Origin: Thermoactinomyces sp. DSM 45892
GTDB taxonomy: Bacteria > Bacillota > Bacilli > Thermoactinomycetales > Thermoactinomycetaceae
Length of the DNA: 64,000 nucleotides
Assembly: GCF_900107305.1 (NCBI RefSeq)
Contig: NZ_FNPL01000006.1
Location: 62,001-126,000 of the forward strand
Reading direction: 5' to 3'
In this document: positions 34,316 to 42,073 of the stretch, piece after piece
Layout of the letters: each line of letters opens with the position of its first letter
How positions within the stretch are numbered: the stretch's first letter is position 1
Notes under the pieces: model-generated
Databases searched by the model: none
The model's input: the letters and a program-made list of their open reading frames with translations, nothing else
What the model was told of the DNA's origin: nothing
Made by a program: the position numbers and the translations under genes

Positions 34316-35656
34316 CAGCGGAAAGGACATCAACACCGTTGTTCCTTCACCTAGTTGACTATGAAACTCCAATGAACCACCGTGCTTATCAAGGACACTA
34401 TAGCAGTATGTAAGTCCAAGACCCATATTGTTTTCTAGATTTTGCTTTGTTGAAAAAAAAGGCTCTATTATACGATTTAAATGTTTGTCCGAAATTCCCA
34501 TGCCGGTATCCTTTATTACGACTCTTGCTTGCTTGGAAGTATAGTAGATTCGAACAAAGAGTTCCCCACCGTTTGGCATCGCATCGATTCCATTCATTAG
34601 GATGTTATGAATTGCTTCTTCAATTTGAAGTTGATCACACATCCATCTAAACTCCACTTCAGGAAGTATCAAATGAACCTGAATCTCACTCTTTTCCAAT
34701 AAGGGCTTTAACCTCTGCAAACTACTTTCTACCATCGCAGTTAAACTGTTTGAAGTAAGTTGCAGCTCTCTTTCATTTGTTTGATATTGAATTTTGTCTA
34801 AGAGAAACTGAAGTCGCTCATAGGAATCAATAATGATCTTCACATCGGTCTGTAGCTCTTTATCCCCACTCAGACTAGCCGCATAATCTACTTTATGGCC
34901 AAGTAATTTGATAATACCTAAATCATTTTTTAAAGAGTGATGAAGAAAAGCGGTACCGATATGAACAGCCTTGAGTGATTGATTCATTTGATGTTTTTGA
35001 ATCAATAATCTAACTCCCGCAAAACCATCCCTAAAAACGGCATATAGAAAAACAGCTGCTGCATACATCACAATCCACAAGTTAAATCTCCATACATTTT
35101 CATACCCCAATCCACGAACCAAGTTATTCGTGATGACCACAAATAGAATCGTGGGGATATAAGCCACATTGGTCCAAAATCTCTCCCGCTTCGCAAACGG
35201 GTTCTCTTCCTTCATATACGAATAAGTCAACAAAAGTGACGCTACTAACACGTAAGGTCCAATCCAAACAAGTCCCGTTAAGTAAGGCACGATAAAGCGG
35301 GGATAAAATGGGTTTAGTAAAAACGTAAGAATAATCGGAATAAATAGCAAGATAGAGCATAACCACAGATTTTTTTTCGAAGGAGAAAATGATTTTACAA
35401 TAGCAAACATAAGAAAAGAATAAGGTACGCCATACTGTGTGATAAATGAAGTCAAGTTGTTACCAAACATAGCAAGTTCGAATAAAAAGGAGTCACCTAC
35501 ACAAAAAGGCATGATATCATCTTCTATCACTGCCGACAAACCACCTGATGCCCCGCAAAAGATGGTTGTACTTGCCCAGCGTACACTTATACTTTTCGGT
35601 TCGGTGACAATTAATACAATTCCCATTGCCATTAAACACATAAAAACAAATAGCAT
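34229..35656 (-). CDS. Multi-pass membrane sensor histidine kinase
   Basis: 475 residues. The first ~215 contain about seven hydrophobic segments and no recognised extracellular sensor domain. Next comes a dimerisation helix with the phospho-acceptor His in FLHHSLKNDLGIIKLLG (near 240). The ATPase domain has N-box NILMNGIDAM, G1 DTGMGI, F-box EPFFSTK and G2 NMGLGLTYC. The seven-TM layout resembles peptide- or membrane-stress-sensing kinases. The tail after SFPLTKQG is encoded in the duplicated regulator segment read out of frame, so the ancestral C-terminus was probably different. It lies 15 nt after the hydrolase gene; the regulator follows. Confidence 0.88.
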   Translation of the reverse strand: MLFVFMCLMAMGIVLIVTEPKSISVRWASTTIFCGASGGLSAVIEDDIMPFCVGDSFLFELAMFGNNLTSFITQYGVPYSFLMFAIVKSFSPSKKNLWLCSILLFIPIILTFLLNPFYPRFIVPYLTGLVWIGPYVLVASLLLTYSYMKEENPFAKRERFWTNVAYIPTILFVVITNNLVRGLGYENVWRFNLWIVMYAAAVFLYAVFRDGFAGVRLLIQKHQMNQSLKAVHIGTAFLHHSLKNDLGIIKLLGHKVDYAASLSGDKELQTDVKIIIDSYERLQFLLDKIQYQTNERELQLTSNSLTAMVESSLQRLKPLLEKSEIQVHLILPEVEFRWMCDQLQIEEAIHNILMNGIDAMPNGGELFVRIYYTSKQARVVIKDTGMGISDKHLNRIIEPFFSTKQNLENNMGLGLTYCYSVLDKHGGSLEFHSQLGEGTTVLMSFPLTKQGSIWHQFTSYWSKTIRGGNEDLSNT

Positions 35657-35671
35657 CGGAGATATCCACCC

Positions 35672-36676
35672 TTAAATAGAATCATTCATGTTTTTTCTTA
35701 ATTGATGTTGAATAAACTGGGCGACATCTTGAGCAATTCTCTTTCGGTATAAAGCAATTCCAGCATGCCCACACTTATAAAGAATGTGTTTCGGCTCTTT
35801 CCACGCACTCCAGAGTTGTTTCGAATCTGCCAATTCAACATATTGGTCATACAGCCCACTAATCAGCAAGATGTTTTCGTTTGAGACTCTAGGCACAAAA
35901 CGGCTAGGTTCTAAAATCCTCCAATACTCTTGTAATGTATAATAATCCACACCTTGGCTTTCGAAATCCTGCTTGATATCATTCCCTACTGGTGTATTCC
36001 ACACAGTATGAGATAAGTTATTTGCATACATTACAGAAACGAGGAGATCCACTTCCTCTTCTACTACACCTATCAAATTGGCAACCAATCCACCTAGGCT
36101 TATCCCGATTACTACAACCTTACCGCCACGCTGCTTCTTTAGCCAGTATATGAGCTTACGAATTTCCGTTACTGCTTGTTGAAACGCTCGGATCGTCCGT
36201 TCTATATGAGCACTGATCATATATTCACCGCTATAATCCGATCTCGAATCCGCCCGTTTCATATGATGCGGGAGCATGACAAAAAAGAGATTATAGCCTA
36301 AAGCAGAAAAAGAATCGAGGAACAACCTTTTCCCACGATCCAAGCTATCACTCTTCCAACCATGTATCACGATAACATGAACTTGTTGGTCCCTATTTGT
36401 TTGAAGGTAGTACTCTCCCTCTGAGAATTTCCCGCCTAAGTCTAACTCGGCCCCGCTCATATAGGAATATGTTCCCATCTCAAATTTTGTAAAATTTCCA
36501 ATTGGACTAAGTTGAATATCATCTAAAGTCGGTTTAGGAAATGCTAGCTCTAGCCCTTTCTCAGTAGGTTCATAGCTACTTCCACCAACTGGCTGGAACT
36601 GAGATTGTTTACTTTTCTTTCGACAAAAGTTAGTCAACACAATCGAATCGATCAGTACAGAAAGATATTGATTCAT
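35672..36676 (-). CDS. Alpha/beta hydrolase fused to no other domain, operon partner of a two-component system
   Basis: About 334 residues, with a ~95-residue N-terminal region and then a hydrolase core. The oxyanion region is VHVIVIHGWKSDSLDRG, the nucleophile elbow GISLGG (near 190), the acid GLYDQYVE and the catalytic His CGHAGI. The catalytic set is therefore complete. It resembles the ABHD18-like group. Substrate unknown: an ester, lipid or peptide signal is possible given the kinase next door. I take the second ATG (36676): AAAGGA lies 6 nt before it but touches the first ATG at 36682. Confidence 0.78.
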   Translation of the reverse strand: MNQYLSVLIDSIVLTNFCRKKSKQSQFQPVGGSSYEPTEKGLELAFPKPTLDDIQLSPIGNFTKFEMGTYSYMSGAELDLGGKFSEGEYYLQTNRDQQVHVIVIHGWKSDSLDRGKRLFLDSFSALGYNLFFVMLPHHMKRADSRSDYSGEYMISAHIERTIRAFQQAVTEIRKLIYWLKKQRGGKVVVIGISLGGLVANLIGVVEEEVDLLVSVMYANNLSHTVWNTPVGNDIKQDFESQGVDYYTLQEYWRILEPSRFVPRVSNENILLISGLYDQYVELADSKQLWSAWKEPKHILYKCGHAGIALYRKRIAQDVAQFIQHQLRKNMNDSI

Positions 36677-36739
36677 AGTCATTCCTTTCGGAAACTAACG
36701 CTTTGATTCACGCATGGTATCATATTCAAATTTATGATT

Positions 36740-36768
36740 ACTATATTATAAAAATATAATATAGTCAA
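36740..36768 (-). promoter_or_regulatory. Promoter of the hydrolase-kinase-regulator operon with a 24-bp palindrome
   Basis: Minus strand: -35 TTGACT (36763-36768), 17-nt spacer, -10 TATAGT (36740-36745). A perfect inverted repeat, CTATATTATA-AAAA-TATAATATAG (36741-36764), fills the spacer and laps onto both boxes. Such placement is typical of an operator. The response regulator or an unlinked repressor could bind it. Confidence 0.65.
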
Positions 36769-36794
36769 TTGTAAATATAATAACTAGATTATAC

Positions 36795-36950
36795 TTAACA
36801 AACAAAAAAACGCCCACTTTCAGCGTTAGCAACCTTTTCATTCTCTTTTATCTTATCGTTTTGTAGTAGAACCTTCTGATCCGTATTTTCAAGAAAGATA
36901 CCGAAACTCAGCACAATCATAAGTTTTATAATCAAATGAATTTGCTTCAT
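36795..36950 (-). CDS. Small exported-peptide candidate, 51 residues
   Basis: An ATG with GAGGTGG 4-5 nt upstream opens a 51-codon frame. It encodes MKQIHLIIKLMIVLSFGIFL (short basic start then a hydrophobic stretch), a charged middle with lysines, and an end KVANAESGRFFVC. The layout is like secreted signalling pro-peptides (Phr- or AgrD-like in plan, not in sequence). The last codons overlap a terminator hairpin (36804-36827). It lies 38 nt after the ABC ATPase stop and upstream of the hydrolase/kinase/regulator operon, on the same strand. Coding status is not proven. Confidence 0.45.
   Translation of the reverse strand: MKQIHLIIKLMIVLSFGIFLENTDQKVLLQNDKIKENEKVANAESGRFFVC
36804..36827 (-). 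terminator. Terminator overlapping the end of the small peptide frame
   Basis: Minus strand: arms AACGC (36823-36827) and GCGTT (36810-36814), 8-nt loop, then seven T (36804-36810). It separates ABC ATPase/peptide transcription from the hydrolase operon. Confidence 0.75.
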
Positions 36951-36988
36951 ACACCCACCTCATTTCTTTATTCATTGCTCGATCTCTA

Positions 36989-37927
36989 TTACATACACTT
37001 TCTCATCTCTTTACCTGTCAATTCGATAAATACATCTTCTAATGTCCCGCTTTCAATCCGTATTTTCTCCCATTCAACCGATCCAAATAATTTACTACTA
37101 ATTAAAGAGTCCAATAGATGACGTGTAACAGGTGTAGCAGTGATACAAACTTCTTTTTTGCCCCCTGCAGTCTCCGATATCCGTAACTCATCCACTCCTA
37201 ATTCCTGTAACTGTTCTTCTGTTGGAGCCGACTCCACTTCGAAGACTAATTGTTGCTTTGGGAAATGCTGATAGATAAGCTCCTGTGGTGTCCCTTGAGC
37301 AATAATCTTTCCTTGATCTAATATAGCAATCTGGTCACATAAAGACTCCGCTTCTTCCATCGAATGGGTAGTGAGGAGAACACTACGCCCTCTTCTCTTT
37401 ATGTCTTTGATCACTTCCCAGATGTATCGTCGTGCATGGGGATCTAGAGAGCTAGTCGGTTCATCTAAAAATAGGACTTCTGGATCCGATACGAGTGACA
37501 CAGCGATTAACAACCGCCTCTTCTGTCCATCTGAAAGCTTTTTCACCATCACATTTTGTTTGTCAGCTAACCTTACGACTTCGAGAACCTCCATCACAGG
37601 CCTTGATTTTTCGTATAATGAAGCAAATAACTCGAGGAGCTCTCGAACAAGCAGGTTAGGAAATAAATTTTCTTCTTCTGGTTGGAGAGCCATCATCTCT
37701 AGTAGCTTCGATCTACTTGTTGCTGAATTTTCATTTACCATATAGATCTCTCCAGATGTTGGAGAACGTAAGCCGATAATCGATTCCAAAATCGTCGTTT
37801 TTCCTGCTCCATTAGGGCCAAGTAGGCCAAATACCTCATTTTTAGCCACTGAGAAGGAAACATGATCTACGACTACTTTATCTTCATACTTCTTAACCAA
37901 TTCTTCGACGACAATCGAATTTTTCAT
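36989..37927 (-). CDS. ABC transporter ATP-binding protein without adjacent permease
   Basis: About 312 residues of the drug/ABC-2 exporter ATPase type: Walker A LGPNGAGKTTILE near 42, signature KLSDGQKRRLL (Asp replaces Gly in LSGGQ), Walker B VLFLDEPTSSLDP, H-loop LLTTHSME, and a C-terminal extension as in CcmA/NatA-like subunits. I take the ATG at 37927 with AAAGGA 9 nt upstream; an ATG at 37945 is also possible. ABC-2 systems need a permease, which is normally the next gene. Here a 51-residue peptide frame follows instead, so the membrane partner is elsewhere or lost. Confidence 0.88.
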   Translation of the reverse strand: MKNSIVVEELVKKYEDKVVVDHVSFSVAKNEVFGLLGPNGAGKTTILESIIGLRSPTSGEIYMVNENSATSRSKLLEMMALQPEEENLFPNLLVRELLELFASLYEKSRPVMEVLEVVRLADKQNVMVKKLSDGQKRRLLIAVSLVSDPEVLFLDEPTSSLDPHARRYIWEVIKDIKRRGRSVLLTTHSMEEAESLCDQIAILDQGKIIAQGTPQELIYQHFPKQQLVFEVESAPTEEQLQELGVDELRISETAGGKKEVCITATPVTRHLLDSLISSKLFGSVEWEKIRIESGTLEDVFIELTGKEMRKCM

Positions 37928-38101
37928 AATGCGATATCCTTTCATAAATCCTGATTCTCAGGCATACCCGTCCGTATCATTTTCTAATTTGATTTTATAT
38001 CGATAAATAAAAGTTAGAAAGTACCATGTTTTTTACTCTATTCAATTCAATATAAATGTTATATAATTAAATTTTTTCATTTTGTAGTGGAAAACAAAAG
38101 A

Positions 38102-38146
38102 AAGCCATCCTAAAAGCATTTGATCGGAATGACTTCCTCTATCGTT
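38102..38146 (-). terminator. Weak terminator after the acyl-CoA dehydrogenase gene
   Basis: Imperfect hairpin (arms around AAGTCATTCC and GGATGGCTT on the minus strand) with a short TTTCTTTTG tail, 12-55 nt after the stop codon. Pairing includes a G-U pair and a bulge. Confidence 0.4.
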
Positions 38147-38157
38147 TTTAAATAGAA

Positions 38158-39873
38158 TTAAACGTTAACTAATTTTCCATTCACGAAATCACTTACAATC
38201 TCATCAAAATATTCCACACTTGGGATACAAGATGAACCAATGTCATACTGGCTAGGTCGATAAGTACGATTGCAGTAGTACTTTGCTACCTTGATCATTC
38301 GTGTCTCATGATCTTGCTTCCATCCATACTCTGCTTGCTGCATGAGAAGAATAGCACATGTGAGCTGTGTTACAGATTTGAGAAAGTGAAGTGCGTGTGC
38401 TTGTTGTGTAACTGGGTCAGCTTGAGCTAGATAATCAAACTGGCTTCTCACTTTTTGTAACTCCTGCCGAATGATTTCTTGTTCTTCTGTGTAAGCAAGC
38501 AATGATGCCTCATTCAGCCCGTGAGACAAAAAGGATAAGAGAATATTTTGGTTAGAATCAGATTGATTACGGAACATGTTTTTCCAAAATTCCAATGCCA
38601 TAATATTTGTTGAGCCTTCCCACACTGTGTTCACTTGCGCATCACGAAGAAGCCTAGGTGTAACATATTCTTCAATATATCCATTTCCACCATGCATCTC
38701 TAATGCCTCTTTAGCATGAAGAACCGATTGCTCGCTACACTTCACTTTTGCCATTGCCAGCAAACACCGTAGTAGGATAATCGTATCAGGGGAAGAGTCT
38801 TCTTGTGTTGTATGGACACGGTCAAAATGTAAGAGCATCTGCGCCACTAAAGTCCAACTGGCTTCTATATCTACTATCATATTAAGTAATGACTCGCGAA
38901 CCATCGGATAGGCGATCAGAGGATTACCAAAAGTATGACGTTCTGATACATAGGTAAACGCTTCTGAAAAGGCTCTCTGTGAGATGGCTAGGGAACCCGT
39001 TGCCGTGCACATCCGCGAAACATTGAGCGCTTCCGCCATTAACTTAAATCCTTCTTGCTCCTTGCCGATTAAATATCCAATTGCATCTTGTAATACAAGT
39101 TCGCCACTCGCCACTGCTCGAACGCCTAACTTATCCTTTAAGCGTCTAATCGAGATGTGATTCTTGGATCCGTCCTTCAACTTGTTTGGCAAATAAAACA
39201 GGCTTAATCCCTTTGTTCCTAGAGTTTCTCCTGTACGTGCTAAAATGAGTGCTCCATCAGCATCACAATTACTTGCAAACCACTTCTCACCTGTCAAAAG
39301 ATAATGCTCCCCATGTTTAATCGCTTTGGTCGTCACACTGCCTACATCCGATCCACCTTGAATTTCGGTTAAGAAAGTAGCTCCTTGATGAAGGGTTTCT
39401 CGGTTCATGCTTGCTAAACGGGGTAAAAATTCTTTTTTCTGTTCCTCTGTCGCATATTTTTCCATTACAAATGCCACAGACATCGTTAAGGTAACCGGAC
39501 ATGTAAAGCCAACCTCTGCTTTAGACATCAACATAAACATCAACTGTGTATAGAAAAAAGGAATCTTACAAGGCACATCCTCCCGATACCTCCAGCCCAC
39601 CACACCCCATTCATAACAATCACCCACGGTTTGCAGATAGCCTTCGTTATACCAAATTTCGTTAATCTCCTCGCCTTGACGGTTGTAGCGAATTAGCTTG
39701 GGTGCTCCATCACGGTCTGTATAGCGGGCTCGCTCTTCCATAGGACCGGCACAATATTCACCTATTTGATAAAGCCTCTCCTCTCCCCACTCTTTTAAAA
39801 AAGATATATGTTGCCGAAAATACCTTTGCATGATTGGATCGTTTTGATACCAATTTTGTTTCTTGTTATCCAT
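38158..39873 (-). CDS. Acyl-CoA dehydrogenase, AidB-like
   Basis: About 571 residues, longer than short-chain acyl-CoA dehydrogenases and in the AidB/long type range. Seen: FTCPVTLTMSVAFV, FLTEIQGGSDVGSVTT (flavin-contact region), ASNCDADGALILARTGE, FGNPLIAYPMVRESL, and the C-terminal EMHGGNGYIEEYVTPRLLRDAQVNTVWEGSTNIM, characteristic of the AidB group. It would oxidise a branched or unusual acyl-CoA using FAD. AidB itself is linked to alkylation damage. I take the ATG at 39873 with GGAGGAG upstream; a further upstream ATG at 39927 lacks one. It appears monocistronic. Confidence 0.88.
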   Translation of the reverse strand: MDNKKQNWYQNDPIMQRYFRQHISFLKEWGEERLYQIGEYCAGPMEERARYTDRDGAPKLIRYNRQGEEINEIWYNEGYLQTVGDCYEWGVVGWRYREDVPCKIPFFYTQLMFMLMSKAEVGFTCPVTLTMSVAFVMEKYATEEQKKEFLPRLASMNRETLHQGATFLTEIQGGSDVGSVTTKAIKHGEHYLLTGEKWFASNCDADGALILARTGETLGTKGLSLFYLPNKLKDGSKNHISIRRLKDKLGVRAVASGELVLQDAIGYLIGKEQEGFKLMAEALNVSRMCTATGSLAISQRAFSEAFTYVSERHTFGNPLIAYPMVRESLLNMIVDIEASWTLVAQMLLHFDRVHTTQEDSSPDTIILLRCLLAMAKVKCSEQSVLHAKEALEMHGGNGYIEEYVTPRLLRDAQVNTVWEGSTNIMALEFWKNMFRNQSDSNQNILLSFLSHGLNEASLLAYTEEQEIIRQELQKVRSQFDYLAQADPVTQQAHALHFLKSVTQLTCAILLMQQAEYGWKQDHETRMIKVAKYYCNRTYRPSQYDIGSSCIPSVEYFDEIVSDFVNGKLVNV

Positions 39874-40050
39874 GTAAGTAGCTCCTCCATAAAATAGATA
39901 CCTACTCTTTATTTCGACAATATTCAAATAAACACCTATTACATCTCCAAATGGGATGCGACAATTGGATCAAAATAAGAGGAGTTAGATGTCGACAAAT
40001 TCAGGGAAGGAAGAAGGAATGGAAATGTAGAAAATGAGGAGTTATCACAT

Positions 40051-40818
40051 ATGAAACCAAACATCATGAACCAACTGATACAGATTGAAGAAGAACAAAG
40101 GGTCGAAATTTTGTATGCTGCTGAATCAGGAAGCAGGGCTTGGGGATTTGCCTCTGCTAACAGCGACTACGATGTCCGATTTATCTATAAGAGAAATGTA
40201 TCCACATATCTCTCATTAGATCCTCCTAGAGATGTAATCGAAATCCCTATTCACCAAGATCTAGACTTCCATGGATGGGATTTATTTAAAGCACTTCGTT
40301 TGTTTCAAAGCTCCAATGCAACTTTATTGGAATGGCTTTCTTCTCCAACCATATACAAGGAGGAAGGAGGCATCGCTGAACAATTACGAAAATGTGCGAT
40401 CGACCATTTCTCCATTAGGCGAACCAGTTTTCATTATCTCAATCTAGCAAAAAGGTACGATTTTAGACAGGTAAATCAAAAAGAGCGGGTTAAAATCAAA
40501 GCCTATTTGTATTTATTGCGGGCCTTATTCTGCCTAAACTGGATCGAACAAAATCAATCCCCACCTCCTACGCTTGTTTGGAGTCTATTAGATGGAATTC
40601 GTGTAGATCCTTGGATCCTCAATAAGTTTCACCAACTTGTAGACTTAAAAAAAGAGTCGGATGAGTTAGGGTTGATTGACATGAATATGGAGCTAAATGC
40701 CCTCATCCAGAAAGAATTAACTCGTTATGAAGGGCAAATCCCGTCTTTACCCGATCGTAAATTAGAAAGTACTTTGCTGAATCAGTTGATCTTGGAAGAG
40801 CTACATATCAAGATATAA
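40051..40818 (+). CDS. RlaP/YcgL-like nucleotidyltransferase
   Basis: 255 residues with the minimal nucleotidyltransferase signature: ESGSRAWGFASANSDYDVRFIY (GS followed by the DxD metal pair) near residues 28-48. The helical C-terminal part is typical of COG3541 proteins (RNA-ligase-associated RlaP in some genomes). Adenylyl- or nucleotidyl-transfer to RNA or protein is possible. No RNA ligase gene is adjacent here. GAGGAG upstream of the ATG. The gene is on the plus strand between two minus genes and ends in a strong terminator. Confidence 0.85.
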   Translation: MKPNIMNQLIQIEEEQRVEILYAAESGSRAWGFASANSDYDVRFIYKRNVSTYLSLDPPRDVIEIPIHQDLDFHGWDLFKALRLFQSSNATLLEWLSSPTIYKEEGGIAEQLRKCAIDHFSIRRTSFHYLNLAKRYDFRQVNQKERVKIKAYLYLLRALFCLNWIEQNQSPPPTLVWSLLDGIRVDPWILNKFHQLVDLKKESDELGLIDMNMELNALIQKELTRYEGQIPSLPDRKLESTLLNQLILEELHIKI

Positions 40819-40823
40819 ACGGA

Positions 40824-40868
40824 AAAAGGATCACAGCCCATTCGTTACATAAGCTGTCATCCTTTTTT
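40824..40868. terminator. Bidirectional terminator between RlaP-like and HAD genes
   Basis: Arms AAAAGGATCACAGC and GCTGTCATCCTTTT pair with one mismatch, flanked by A run and T run, so it can serve both convergent genes. Confidence 0.85.
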
Positions 40869-40907
40869 CGTTTGGCAAGGTGTGACGAAAACATCGAAAA
40901 CAGGGAA

Positions 40908-41405
40908 TCACCATGAAGAGGGGGCTCTCTCCCGTAGAACCTTCATAAATTCTTCTAAGCCTTGATTCGGCTTTACGAGGAAGGTCATACAACCTGCTCT
41001 TTCCCCTGCTTGAATATCTGTATCTCGGTCGCCCACCATCCACGATTTAGCCAGGCTGATACGATGCTTCTTTGCTAAATCTAAAATCATCTTCGGACTT
41101 GGCTTTCGGCAATCACATATCGTCCTTCTTGGATGATGGGGACACATCACAATCTCATCCACTTCGATTCGCGTCTGTAAGTGATCATGAATGGCATTTA
41201 CTTGTTGGAGTGAATGAACACCCCAGTCAATACCTCCCTGATTGGTCACGACGAAGGTTTTAAATCCCATTTGTCGAAGCTCTTGAATATCTTCTACTAT
41301 CCCCTGGCATAGGAATAGGTTTTTTGGAGATGTAACGAAAGTAACTCGATCACTTTGGCATTCGTTTATAACGCCATCCCTATCTAAGAAGATCGCTTTA
41401 TTCAT
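40908..41405 (-). CDS. HAD-IIIA family phosphatase, GmhB-like
   Basis: 165 residues. HAD motif I FLDRDGVINE near residue 8 (Asp nucleophile and acid), motif II VVTNQGGI, a zinc-type loop CPHHPRRTICDCRKP, and motif IV VGDRDTDIQAGERAGC. This arrangement is that of D,D-heptose 1,7-bisphosphate phosphatases and histidinol phosphatases. No heptose genes are near, so the substrate is unknown. The stop lies 21 nt from the DUF6530 gene upstream, so the two may be co-transcribed. Confidence 0.85.
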   Translation of the reverse strand: MNKAIFLDRDGVINECQSDRVTFVTSPKNLFLCQGIVEDIQELRQMGFKTFVVTNQGGIDWGVHSLQQVNAIHDHLQTRIEVDEIVMCPHHPRRTICDCRKPSPKMILDLAKKHRISLAKSWMVGDRDTDIQAGERAGCMTFLVKPNQGLEEFMKVLRERAPSSW

Positions 41406-41426
41406 CGAAACTACCTCCCATATTCT

Positions 41427-41906
41427 TTAATACCCCATATCACGTAATATTTTTGCCAATGTTCTCAATCGCTCACTAATCATCTCATCATCTTCACTCA
41501 ACGCTTGACTAAACAGCTTAATATCCTCATTAATTTTCTCATTATCCGTGCAAATCGCTACTGTCATCGCATCCCCTTGCAAACCAATCCGATCAATGAC
41601 AGGCTTTTGCGGATCATATAAATTCTCATATCTGTATGCCTCACGAAAATGAGCTAACGAGCGACAAATCAGGATGGATAGATCCAGAACACGATGGAGT
41701 GGTAGCTCCTCTGATTGTCTTGACCACTTTTCTCCCGTATATCTCCATACTTTAGCAGAGATATCCACTTTTCCTCGATCGTTCCATTGCGCTAAACCCA
41801 AAGAAAGTCCTTTTGCATCTGTATGTTGGGAAAGCCTTCCGTCCACCTGTTCGTAATTTTCTGATACGACAACAGGCTTATGTTTTAACGTAGTCGGCAG
41901 TTTCAT
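41427..41906 (-). CDS. DUF6530-family protein
   Basis: 159 residues, soluble, no signal or TM. Recognised from the N-terminal LKHKPVVVSENYEQVDGR and the AQWNDRGKVDISAKVWRYTGEKWSRQSEE region, which I associate with DUF6530. No catalytic motif is obvious, and the function is unknown. ATG with AGGGAG upstream. Its upstream region carries four tandem 8-bp repeats. Confidence 0.72.
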   Translation of the reverse strand: MKLPTTLKHKPVVVSENYEQVDGRLSQHTDAKGLSLGLAQWNDRGKVDISAKVWRYTGEKWSRQSEELPLHRVLDLSILICRSLAHFREAYRYENLYDPQKPVIDRIGLQGDAMTVAICTDNEKINEDIKLFSQALSEDDEMISERLRTLAKILRDMGY

Positions 41907-41924
41907 TTTTCTCCCTCTTCCTAG

Positions 41925-41956
41925 TTACTAAATTACTAAATCAGTAAATTACTAAA
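41925..41956. repeat. Four tandem 8-bp repeats in the DUF6530 leader
   Basis: TTACTAAA occurs at 41925, 41933 and 41949, with TCAGTAAA at 41941 in the same register. A TTACT-N5-AGTAA palindrome is created at 41933-41947. It lies 19 nt before the DUF6530 start, so it could be an operator or a slippage-prone tract. Confidence 0.6.
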
Positions 41957-42020
41957 ATCATCATATGTTACATTTCCATTTTCGTCAATCGAAATAACAT
42001 ACTTTTACTGTGGATAAAAC

Positions 42021-42054
42021 AAAAAACCCTACTCAGTTAGAATCCGAATAGGGT
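42021..42054 (-). terminator. Terminator after sigG
   Basis: Minus strand: arms ACCCTA and TAGGGT enclosing a 17-nt loop, then six T. About 20 nt after the sigG stop. Confidence 0.75.
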
Positions 42055-42073
42055 CTTAGGATAATCTCTTAGC

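Noticed and set aside
36741-36764. AT palindrome as a transcription terminator
   Set aside because: No T run follows on either strand, and it lies exactly between matching -35 and -10 boxes, so an operator is the better reading. A proper terminator lies at 36804-36827.
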